The notes under the pieces were generated by a model that saw only the letters and a program-made list of their open reading frames with translations, was not told the DNA's origin and made no database searches. DNA of 64,000 nucleotides from Phoronis australis (taxonomy: Eukaryota > Phoronida > Phoronidae): NCBI GenBank assembly GCA_002633005.1, contig NMRA01000017.1, positions 1,152,737-1,216,736 of the forward strand, in the 5' to 3' direction. Numbering within the stretch: the first letter of the stretch is position 1; each line of letters starts with the position of its first letter. This document shows, piece after piece, positions 50,601-64,000 of the stretch. The translations under genes were made by a program, and so were the position numbers.

Positions 50601-53600
50601 TTTGTTGAAACTAAGATACATGTTTATCGTCTATTCAGTTTCTTTATGAATTTCTAATGTGTTTGCAGAATATTGGCTGCTGAAATGTGGCATCAGAGCA
50701 AGGAATATGTTGCTATGGAGATGGCCCATTTGAAGAAGGTCAAGATGCAGCAGGCACTCCGTGACCTGGCAGAAGAAGAGGAACGAAAGGCTGAACATGA
50801 GTTTTATGGGGCTCTGGCTTTTAGGTGGGTTCAAGACGCATTATTTAGTACACCTGGGCCCAGGGTCAGTGATTGTCACATATAACGTGCACGCATATTG
50901 ACAACCAAATTTCGCCACTGAATAATGGGTATCAAACTGTTGGTTCTGAAGTGTGGGCATGTTATCTCTGACCCCGGGGTCTAATCTTTTAAGTCGGAAT
51001 CAAACTTGACATTTTTTTTATTTTTGTTACTGCAAACTCAGGATAATTGTTCATTATCCTGACCTCAAGTATATTATGGTTTAAGCAGGTGAGTGTCTAG
51101 TACAAGTTTGCACTTGATGACCTTATGAGATAAGCTACAAATTTGAGTAGAAACTCGAGATTTTGACTACAAGCTCGAGATTCCAGGTTCAGGCTCAAAC
51201 TTTAATGCTGGTGCCATTAAGTGCAAAACGGACTTAATAGTACTGATGTCATTGAGTGCAAAACAGACTTGCACAATCAGTCATGTAAACCGTAATATAC
51301 AAGGCTTGGAATTTTCTGTGGAAACGTGGATTTCCTCTTTTTTCAAATGTTCTGTATTTTATTATATTTCTGCGTAAAAAAACGGATTTGATATAAAATC
51401 TCCGTGGCAAATGTCTTTCTTACCGCGGTATTGCCGACGACTTTCACCTCGAAAAGCGGAAGTTGCTCTTTATGTTTCGGAAGAACATAAATTGTCAACA
51501 TTGCCGGAACATCTGAGATAGCGTGGTGGATTCTTCAATGGCGTCTCGTGTGATTGTAAACCGCTGTGACAAATACTACGACTCTGCAGCCAAAAATGTG
51601 TGTAGTGCGGGAGTGGACGGACGAGCTAAAAAGACGCAGATGGACGCTTCTGGAGGTGGTACCGTTTTTTTTTATTAGTCCTCCCAAATTTTGTCGGCAA
51701 AAGGTCCACATCGCCTATTTCAAGGCTGGGTGCGCGCATGTTTTGGGCCGTAAAAATTTCCGCTTTTTTGTCATTGGCCATTCCAAGCCCTGAATATACT
51801 CAAGTACAGAATTACAGACAATTATTTTGAGTTTGTATTCAAGAAGAATGGAAAATGCCAAAAATATTTTAAAGTTGGATTTTGAGTAAAAGGATGAGAC
51901 TGTTAATTACACTAGTCCTGGATAATATTAAGAATTTAAAACTAACAGGAATAACTTAATATTCTTGGTAAAATACAATGATTTGTTCTAGAGCACCTTT
52001 CTACCCACAGCTATGATAAAAGGTTGTAAGATACTGTGGCATTAATAAAGCCATAAATTTCTATGTTATAGCAGTTTGTTTTGATTTTAAGCAGAATTTA
52101 TATGGTTATAGAGCAAGTGACTTAAGGTTTAAAAACCTTAATTCAAAATGCACTGTTTAAAGACATATTTACATTTTGTATTTTGGTCCACTAACAATTC
52201 CTCATTCAAGTGTGATTTCTACAAAATATTGTTCCAAAAATTAGTAGCTAAACTTTGATTGCTGAGTTTTATGTTTTTTTCTGTATGGTTGATTCTAAGA
52301 TAATATATTCATTGCCCTGGTTTTTTCAGGCTTTTCAAAACAAAATTTCTTATCTTCTTAAACTCTAGCTGATAAAGAAAGTTTAGTTTTGGCATTAATA
52401 ATTCAGCTGTTACTCATTGTTTTAATGAGTGAAATTTATTCAGCAATTGAAAGATTTAGTTTACCTTCGAGTTTTGTCTATTTTAATTTGCAATTAATGA
52501 TCTGGCCAATAAAAAACAGTCTACTGATTTTTCTGTTTGTAAAGAAAACTAGTATTATTATTTACTGCATGTCCAGCTTTCAGTGACTATAAGTTTCATG
52601 TGACATACAGTTACAGCAATTCTGTTGTTATTGCAGCAACTGGTTGGATGACAGGAAGTTAGAGCCTAAACTGACAGGCCCTCGTAATAAGGAGGAGAGA
52701 AAACAGCTGGAGGAGGAGAAACGGAAGAAAGAGTTGGAGGCCAAGCGGAAAGGCAAGAAAGCAAAGCTTCAAGAACAGCATGCCCAGATAATGGAGCGAG
52801 AGATGTCTCGTGGTACAACTGACACTGGGTTACTGAGAGCCAATAGTATGCAACCAGAGATGGCATCAGAGTCACATGCTGGGGTTGAATCTTCGCAGAG
52901 CAGACGCGTTCAGGTGGCATCGCGTGCTGATGTAATAGAATTTGAGGATGATGGTACAATGAGATCGCGTGCCAATCGACCAATCTTTTCAAGAGAGACT
53001 ACACGCTCTGTACTGGACTTTGGATTACACGAAGGAAGTGAAAATAAAAAGAAAGAAACTGAAAATGAAGAGAAGCCAAGGGGGTTCAAGCCTCATGTTC
53101 CTGCTTACACAAATCCAGTGGACTGGAGGAAATATTCCAAACTCGATGAGAAGGAGTATGTCACCAATTTGAAGGACTGTTATCCAAGGGATTATTATTC
53201 ATCACTTCCCACTCACCAGTCTACGCCTGCTGAGCTGAGGTTGTATGGACCAGAAGCAGTGTTGTATGATGGAAATGGGCTAAAGAAGTTGAACATTAAT
53301 TTGGACAAGAAACTTCGCAAACCCGATCTTCCTAAAGATGTGATTGAAAAGCACCTCTCTAGAAATCCATTGAAACTTGAAAGGCCTGTTGTCCACATGT
53401 GTAAGAATATCATAGATGCGCAAGCAAGAAAGAAGTTTAAGTTAGAGGAAGTTATGCGATCGGAAGGTGCCATGCATCTTTCAAGTGATGTTGATTCAGA
53501 GTTGTTCAAAAATGCACTGCAAACAATTCCGAGCATTTCCGCTCGAACCAATCAAAGTTCTCGGTCTTCCAAGAGTACCTCTACCCTAAGCGCCTTGTCA

Positions 53601-53738
53601 GAAACCCCAAGTGATGCCAGTTTTAACATGGAACGCATGTTACAAAGTCTGAAAAGTCTTTCTAAGCCAACATATTACCCTGATATAAAGGGTGAAACCT
53701 TTGATATTAATTTTGGTCAGTATGTTGTTCCATCATAA
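47625..53738 (+). CDS. ANKRD53: Ankyrin repeat domain-containing protein 53, complete, 6 exons
   Basis: Exons: 47625-47693 (ATG), 48958-49065, 49408-49607, 50135-50299, 50669-50824, 52637-53738 (TAA). Phases 0, 0, 2, 2, 2 agree at every junction; 599 residues result (human about 530). Residues 1-23 are Ser/Thr/Arg-rich. About residues 30-185 form ankyrin repeats (APIHISSIHGRFDCLKFLVE, RPIHLAISN, TPVHQAASEGHVHCLKALVE, LPIDLAKLWGHRKCARIL). The PIDLAKLWGHRKCAR motif and the following MWHQSKEYVAMEM helix are diagnostic of ANKRD53 (human PIDYCKLWNHRLCAR). A charged Lys/Glu coiled region (RKQLEEEKRKKELEAK) then leads into a long, probably disordered tail encoded by the 1.1-kb last exon. The human protein is linked to mitotic spindle organisation. 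Upstream, ENO4 is divergent; downstream, TEX261 is convergent. Confidence 0.92.
50973..51905. mobile_element. Longer relative of the 28120 MITE with an unrelated GC-rich core
   Basis: The outer 250 bp (GGGGTCTAATCTTTTAAGTC onward, through AAGCTACAAATTTGAGTAGA) and the outer right end (GAAAATGCCAAAA, then TTTTGAGTAAAAGGATGAGA) are colinear with the element at 28120-28519. Between them (about 51222-51793) lies sequence absent from the short copy. This core is CpG-bearing and includes an ATG-initiated frame at 51539-51676 (begins MASRVIVNRCDKYYDSAAKN) with coding-like composition. The element is within ANKRD53 intron 5. The core could be captured host DNA or a nested insertion. Confidence 0.55.
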
Positions 53739-55339
53739 TCATATGACAAGTGACATTCGGTCTGTGTCGGCAACCTTTGGGGAATGCCTCCATATCTCTT
53801 ACTTGAACCATGATGCGTGCCCCAATGATGACAATCTGGTTAAGGGGCTGTACTATTCATTGTCAAGTCCAGAATGTAAAGAACATCAGACTTTAGGCGA
53901 GACTTGGCAGCAGTCACTTATAGGGTTCCTAGATTTGATAACCAGTTGGATACCCACGATTCTTTGTAGAAAACTGGTCCTCAAAACGCAGGACGCTGTA
54001 AGTGACTATTACCGAGACACTATTTGAAAAATAATTACCAATCTTTGATTATGTATTCAGACAACTTTCAAATTTCATGTAGTGATTGGTCAATTGTTTA
54101 GATGTCTCAAGCAAATTTGCTTGTCATGTACCCAGGTAATTGTGTGTGAATTTCAAATAGTTTGCCATCTGTCACTTCGCTGTTATGATTACTTTTTGAA
54201 ACATGCATGGCACGGGGGATCAAAGGTTTATCGCCTTAAACATTGGCATAGTGAATATTGTAATAGCTTGTTGTAATATCTTCAACTCTTGAGGTCCCAC
54301 CATGAAAACATTTTTGCACTGCAAGTGTGGAATGGTTTTGTTCTTGGCTGTGCTTTGTAAACATGGCAATACAGTACAGTAATTCTTGGCCTATTTAGCT
54401 CAAAATTTGGCCATCAAGTGAAATTTTCTAATTTCTCTACTGAATTAAAGATTAAAGAGGTATGGAATGTGAAAGCTTGTCAAAATATTTTTTAAACAAT
54501 TCCTGACAAAAGTACCATCTCGCAACATGTAGTACAGAGTAATCCACTTTCCCCTGTCAGGAAATTTCCAGAAAACATTGCACAATTCACGATTTAAATA
54601 ATACGCGCGATGGAAAACTGTGGTTACCACAGAGTTTCTAATCTCCTTCAAATTTATGATAAATGTGCTGTCAGGTGCTTGAAGTAGCTTGATGTCAAAG
54701 GTCACATTTTCCATACAAGGGAAATGTGCTACGTCTATGTCTTGCCGTACCAAATAAGGAGATATGCTTTGCCTTGTGGGAGAAAAATTAACGAAGTAGC
54801 GAGCAGTTGACAGATCGTTTTTTGAAATTTGAAACCAAAAGAGAATGCTTTGATATCAACAGAAATTAATAATCTTTACGAACAAACCCTAAAAATACCC
54901 TGTGAGCAGGTTGAGGACCACTTTCAATATTGGAATTTAGTATTTTTATCGCGTTCCAGGCCTCTTAATCAATTGCTAGCATGGTTTGTACTTTGTAGAT
55001 GTCATTAAACATTTGGTAAGATTTCTTTTACTTGCTTTAAGGTAATCAGCTCGTGACAAAATGCCAGTTTCTTTTGTGCCAAACAAGTGGAGAATTGACA
55101 TGTCTATTTACAAGCTTCTTTCATTGCAGACATTGTAGACAGCAGTGGCTACCACGTCTGTGCACTATGTACTTAAGCTATGCTGTTTAGCATGTTTGTG
55201 TCGAGTTGCTAATTGAGACATATTGTGTATAATTATGTTGCTGTAATTTTTCTCATGTACATTTATTTCTGTCTCCTTTTTAGACACCCACTGCACTGTT
55301 TGTATGACATGTATAAGGACTAGGGTGCTTTGTTCGAGC

Positions 55340-55345
55340 AATAAA
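55340..55345 (+). terminator. Candidate polyadenylation signal for ANKRD53
   Basis: AATAAA about 1.6 kb beyond the ANKRD53 stop is the first clear one I see. A second lies at 55989-55994. Earlier variant signals cannot be excluded. Confidence 0.3.
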
Positions 55346-57074
55346 GCTCGCTTAGCCAACCTTCAGTGCCACACCAAAGCTTCGTTTGATTATTTGCCTT
55401 AGTAGCATTTGTGCTGTGAATGTCCATTTCGTTTATTGACTTACGGCGGAATATTGTGTTGGAAAGAATTATTGGAATTACACTAGTTTTCCTTGGTCTT
55501 TTTAATGATCTAAATTCTGAAAAATTTTTTTTTTTGCTAAAAAGATCTACATACCATTTCTTATACATTTAGATAGTTATCTTGCAGCTGCTTTTTGCCT
55601 CTTACACCAATGCATGCTTGTGATATGCACTTTTTTTAGTAGGATTGATGCGAGATATTGACATTTTTTGTTTCAAATGTCAAGGTTTTAGAATCAACTT
55701 ACTTAGAAATTATTTCTGTATGCATTTTATAGATTTCAGTAAACCTGTATCAGGTTCAATGATTTCCTTTTTAATATCTTTGCTGCATTTGACAATCCTC
55801 ATTTATAATTTCACTGATGTGAAACTTGGGCGATTTATTTCATGCTCATTGCAGTTTTGTTGTAGTGAATTACTGTTTTATATCAAACTGTCTTGGAGGT
55901 TTATACATTTAAAATCATTCTTGTTCTAAATTTTCTACTAGTACATTTTTAATGATGTTTGTGCTGGTTTAATACAATCTAAATATAGAATAAATGAGAT
56001 TTATTTACATTTTTTATTTTTTATTTGTAGTTTGTCAATCTTTGGCCAATATCAGTACATGGTATTTACCTCAAACATTTCCCCAATGGTCTGCTCAAGA
56101 GGGCGAGTTTTCTTAATCTGTTGTATAGATTGGGTATTAATAATGGCATTTTTTACAAAAAACACACATTCATAGCCTACTGTAAACTTACAGTCAACCA
56201 TGACTTCCAACTTTAATTTACCACTGAAGGTAATGTGGACCTAATCCTGTCTGTGTATTTAGTCAAATATCTACAAAACTACAAAATTCTACTCTGAAAG
56301 GAAATATTTTCTGAAAGCCTGTAGATTTTTGACTTTTTAAGAGCCTGTCATTAATTGGGTCAGGTTAGGAAAAAACAAAGGTACATTGATAACAAAACAA
56401 TGGTATGATAAAATGATCAAATTTCATTTGATATAAATGTTCCAGATGAAATCTAAAAAACGCTGTTAATGTTTTCTAAATTATCATTTTATAGTTTTAT
56501 GGTAAGTCCCAGTTTTTGATAGTCCCTTATAAAAAGTGGAGCATTTTAAAACAATTGCAAACAGTACATTGTGCAACAGTGAATAAAGCACGGTATCTCA
56601 ACATTTCATACGAATACCATCAGCCATGTCTGAGATATGATGTTCTGAAGTTAGCCAAATTTGGAAATGTTTCTGGGCTCCTACATAACCTTAAAGACAT
56701 TTTGGAAAGAGAAATTTATAAAACAAAGATTTACAAAATGAAACTGGAGACCGGGTAAATGCATTAAACGCAATTGCAGGAAAAACCATATTCTGCAGTC
56801 ACTCTGGTGAACTGACCTCTGTTTACACATCACTTTCCAAAGCAAAGGAATGAATTCTACAAGAACTGTATACAAAGCATCATTAACTGTACACAATATA
56901 CATAGCACCAAAGCATGGTTGAACAAAAATACCGGAAATATCACAAAATTTGTGAAGCTTAATTAACCACACGCTAACAACTCAGTCCCCAAGTACATTC
57001 ATAATCGACGTACTGTGCACAAGCCACAACAGAAAAAATTATAAATCAACGTATATTATTGAGTTCCATTGAAG

Positions 57075-57262
57075 TGATGAAAAATATTTAGTAAAGATTC
57101 CTTTTGGAAACAAATAACCATACCTTGACATGTTAAGTGTACAGCTGTTTCGTCCATATCTCAAGTACATGAGATATAAACAAAACAGCTGTACACTCAC
57201 CAAGTCAAAGTATGGTTCTCTGGTTCCAAAAGGGATCTTCACTCAACATTTTTCAGAAAAAT
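57075..57262. repeat. Near-perfect 188-bp palindrome
   Basis: The left arm (GATTCCTTTTGGAAAC, AACCATACCTTGACATG, AGTGTACAGCTGTTT) is mirrored by the right arm (AAACAGCTGTACACT, CAAGTCAAAGTATGGTT, GGTTCCAAAAGGGATC). The centre is the self-complementary ATATCTCAAGTACATGAGAT. Arms are about 94 bp with roughly 85% pairing by eye. A transcript would fold into one long hairpin. It is probably a fold-back MITE; a hairpin RNA precursor is possible but unproven. Confidence 0.85.
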
Positions 57263-58397
57263 TATATGTACTTATCCAAGATGTGTGCATTCACAAGGTG
57301 CAGTCACAGTGATATATACAGTGAATTGCAGCTAAAATCTTTCACTTATCCATCAGTTGGATAAAGCAGCAACAAAGGCCAATGTGGTTGCCAAGGCAAC
57401 AACTACATTCCAATACAATGAGGAATGATAAAACCACCAGATGATTCATGGACAGTCTACTTAGCAATATTCAAAGCAACTATAAAACTGTATTCCATCT
57501 AAGGAGTGAACTCTGACTTAGACCACTTACCAATACAAAATTAGTCTCAACTTGTTCCTTGCCCTGGATTTGCACAGAACCAATAGTTCGTTATTCCTGG
57601 AAATAATGCATCACATATAAAATAGCACACCATGAGACGCCAACTTGTACAGTCTGGTCTCAAGTAATACCAAACTGTTGGTTCTTTTGAAGACCTGAAA
57701 TCACCTATAATTTGACTAATGAACAATTATAACTCCAGACCACTTGGATAATGGTATGTGGTCTCTAAAGTTGAGTTTTGTGACGAATTGCCAGGTTTAT
57801 ATCTGCTTTAACCAAAACTTGTTAACATCAACTAAGGAATATAATACCTATCTGTGTTATTTAAAGGTATCCTCAGTGTGCTTAAATGCTACTCTGCAAT
57901 CAATCACACCAACTAACAATTGTCTCGTAATACAGATAAACCAAACTATCAGTTGATACACAATGTATAATCAATACGAGCACATTTTGCTTCACAAATT
58001 AATAACAGATCATGAGTCAGTAACCAACTAGAACTACAACACTGATTGTCCAACAGACCCACAGCCCCTCACTTTTCATGACCTTTACCAAAACCCTCAA
58101 CAAAGACTGCACTATAGTCCCCTGGTACTGGTATCTCACAAGCTAACTCTGGCCCATTAGTTTGCATGCAATCACAAGTGACAGAATGAGAAAACATGAA
58201 ACAATATCAGATTCCAACAACACAGTTGGGTACATCTCATTGCTGGCTCCAAAATGCCTGATGACATCCAAGCTCTTTAGAACACACCCAAGATGCTGAG
58301 TTAACAGAAGACCCAATCAACGATTCAACAAAAGCTTTGTTCATACTCCTAGGTCGCTGAACATATCATCCTTAGTACATGAGGAACAATGAGCTGG

Positions 58398-61870
<3,473 letters not shown>

Positions 61871-62689
61871 CTATAATAAAACAATAAATCAAGTGAATTT
61901 ATGGAAAGATACATGGATTTCACACAATATGCAATGTGTATACAGCCAGTTCATCAGGCAATCCTGTCAATCAAACAATGGAATTTAATAACATTTTGAA
62001 AGTTAGGACCTGAACAGTGTTCGCAACTCCAATCACACAAAGCGTCATCTACTTAATGTTCTCCAGATAACAGCCACTCAACAACTAGAGATCACTAAAA
62101 AATGACAAAATGGGTACATCTCCAACTTAAGATAAAACCCTGCTAGTACATTATTTTAAAACGAGGATATATTACACAGTGGTCTTCATAAGAAATTTTA
62201 TACCATGACAGAAATTTTCATTTGATGAACACCACATGGGAGGTACAAATTATGCAATTTTGCAGTCATCAAAACACCTTGGACAAGAAGAGGTATTTTA
62301 TCCATGTTTTCAAGTGAGTACGCAAACTAGAGTTACAAGAGTCTTGCTTTTCTGTGACACTTGTGCGCACAACAGTTTTTCTATTTTAGCCAGTAAGTGT
62401 CAACACAAGACGAAGACAAACACAAAATCAGTTTCTTTTAGATGCAAAATTAAGGTCATGACAACAAAAACTGAACACATTTACTAAAAAGTGTCTAGTT
62501 GTTCCCGCACTTTTTATCAAGAGGATTTTCTGACATTTCTTTAGTAGTATTCAACGCCAATATAGTGTCAATTTAATACTCTAGTACATAGTACTACTGT
62601 AGTGACAGTAACTGTAACTAAGTTGCTGATGACTTGGTGAGTAGCACAATGCACAAGTGTACACTTAAATTTCTCTTTCCGGTGTCATC

Positions 62690-63040
62690 TCCTTAGCGGT
62701 CGACTTGAAATGACCCGCCATTCTGCTCTGCTCTTTGCCTTTCTGATACATTCTTGCAGTGATAGATTCGTCCAGTCCTTGATGTCATCCATCCACATTC
62801 TGCGTTGTCTACCTCTTGTTGTCACCCTTCTGTTTTTCCTTCCACTATGTTCTTGCAGATGGTGTCATGCCTTTCAATGTGACCAAAGTATTTCAGTTTT
62901 CTTGTTTGGATTGTATTTAGGAGTGATGGTTTAATGTTGAGCAAGTTACAAACATCTTTGTTGGTCTTCCTTTCTGTCCAGCTGATTCTTGCCATCCATC
63001 TAAATGTCCACATTTCAAAGGCCCCTAATTTCACCAATTT
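62690..63040 (-). mobile_element. Decayed LINE reverse-transcriptase C-terminal fragment
   Basis: The minus-strand frame reads FEMWTFRWMARISWTERKTN, then LLNTIQTRKLKYFGHIERHD and NIVEGKTEG, followed after a frameshift by MWMDDIKDWTNLSLQECIRK. This is the well-known tail of invertebrate non-LTR reverse-transcriptase polyproteins (EMW-RR-LRISW, RKL-YFGH, EGK-EG-R-RGRQR, W-DDIK-WT). The reverse-transcriptase and endonuclease domains are absent. It is a 5'-truncated, frameshifted relic and codes for nothing functional. Confidence 0.8.
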
Positions 63041-63267
63041 TAGATAAAAAAATAACTCAATTGCTTTTTTACCATTTTTCAACACATTCGTAAATACAAC
63101 ATTTTTTTCAAGATATTGTCTGAGGGTAGCTGTGGTACAAAACTTGAACATGGAAAAGCATTTAATTTGATGCTGAACCTGTTTCATGAAAAAATTATAA
63201 AATTTTATTTATAGTCCTATTGCGTCATCAATTGGTGATATTTAAGTACCAGTAAATGTACTTTTTG

Positions 63268-63390
63268 CCTACAAGCTGGGAGTTGGCCAAGGGCACAAAA
63301 GGTTTTCGTGCCCATCAAGCACGGAGCTGGCTGGGGACACAAAAAAATTTCATGCCCATAAGGCTAGTTAGCTGGGGAAACAACTGTTTG
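63268..63390. repeat. Degenerate tandem repeat of about 50 bp
   Basis: Three imperfect units built on AGCTGG-x-GGCACAAAA / GGGACACAAAAAAATTTC followed by TGCCCAT. Downstream of this the sequence is unremarkable. Confidence 0.5.
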
Positions 63391-64000
63391 ACTATGGAAA
63401 TGAATCATTGTTTGTACCCAAACTGTAGGGTTGGCTGGACTGAGATAAGAAAACTTGTTTGATAGAAGACATGTCGACTTGGCTATCGGAGGGCAAAGTG
63501 GGTGTGACCATGCATTAAACCCAGCATTCTGTCAAAAATCAGATTTTGATTTGGGCCATTTACCGTTATAAAATTGGTCTCAAATTGTTCCTTACGAAAA
63601 CTGAGTGTGGCTTCTGGACTTGATAAGAACTGACATTTTCTTACATTTTCAAACCAAGCTCGTGAAATTTCAGGTCACGCTGTTTGGTCTGAACTAATAT
63701 TTGTCAGTTCTTCCCAAGTCTACAGAGCACTTCAAATTTGAATATGGAACAAGACAACATACATGATGACGGTAAGTGGAGTGAATGAAAATTTAGGAAG
63801 TGCACTTTCAACAAATTCTTTATTAGGAATACAGGTACACAATGGACAACATATCATGTGAAAGATACCAAAACAGGCCAAAAGAAATGCACACAACTGA
63901 AAGTCATAAAGAAGTGCCAGATGATCACGCAGAGTTCACTATGCAAGAAGAAGTTTGACCCCAGACGTTATATTAACTCGAGTTTATATGAACTTACTAA

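Larger units (their letters stand above)
53739..58397. other. ANKRD53-TEX261 convergent intergenic region
   Basis: About 4.7 kb holding the two 3' UTRs, a family E repeat copy (56395-56700), the palindrome at 57075-57262 and a family F copy (57505-57740). The frame at 53692-54027 overlaps the ANKRD53 end out of frame and has no known similarity; it is not called. Confidence 0.5.
61871..64000. other. Region upstream of the TEX261 exons
   Basis: It should contain, or lead to, the first TEX261 exon, but no Met-Trp-Phe-type signal-anchor exon was recognised on the minus strand. It contains a LINE relic (62690-63040), a short tandem repeat near 63270-63390 and a family F repeat copy (63540-63725). 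Confidence 0.45.

Noticed and set aside
52666-52992. Antisense frames over the last ANKRD53 exon
   Set aside because: Shadows of a well-supported coding exon.
53692-54027. 111-codon frame overlapping the end of ANKRD53
   Set aside because: Overlaps the coding end in another frame and extends into the 3' UTR; no similarity.
63744-63771. Possible new first exon on the plus strand (MEQDNIHDDG followed by GTAAGT)
   Set aside because: Only 28 nt with no second exon in the window and located at the end of a family F repeat; cannot be supported.

Overview
The window is animal nuclear DNA: AT-rich, with short coding exons bounded by canonical GT/AG introns of roughly 0.3 to 4 kb, and with tandem arrays, fold-back elements, a tRNA-derived SINE and a dead LINE tail lying between and inside genes. 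It carries four recognisable animal genes. The species cannot be named from the sequence. Gene content and architecture suit a marine invertebrate, perhaps a non-vertebrate deuterostome, but that is a guess. Almost all of the protein-coding content is found by assembling small exons; most long open frames here are not genes.

Layout. (1) About 2.1-25.9 kb, plus strand: a shootin-1 (SHTN1) homologue, 16 exons seen, 5' end outside or not recognised. (2) 30.4-46.4 kb, minus strand: enolase 4 (ENO4), complete from ATG to stop in 14 exons including a proposed 18-nt microexon. SHTN1 and ENO4 are convergent. (3) 47.6-53.7 kb, plus strand: ANKRD53, complete in 6 exons, head-to-head with ENO4 across 1.2 kb. 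(4) 58.4-61.9 kb, minus strand: TEX261, five exons, first exon not found. ANKRD53 and TEX261 are convergent.

The most informative observation is the order. From memory, SHTN1 and ENO4 are convergent neighbours in human (10q25) and ANKRD53 and TEX261 are convergent neighbours in human (2p13). Here both pairs sit back to back in one 60-kb block, which suggests an ancestral four-gene linkage split in the vertebrate line, or a local fusion in this lineage. The four genes do not form an obvious pathway: SHTN1 is a cytoskeletal clutch protein, ENO4 a sperm/cilium-associated enolase-like protein, ANKRD53 a spindle-related ankyrin protein, and TEX261 an early secretory pathway membrane protein.

Other points: an apparent 1-bp frameshift in one SHTN1 exon; a 411-bp near-identical direct duplication separated by a single N (probable assembly artefact); a 38-bp tandem duplication across the SHTN1 stop codon; loss of several enolase catalytic residues in ENO4; a FASTK-like coding fragment in an ENO4 intron; a tRNA-derived SINE with an 11-bp target-site duplication; and several inverted-repeat elements. 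I see no CRISPR array, rRNA, intact tRNA gene, operon or virus-like gene, and no clearly novel biological system.
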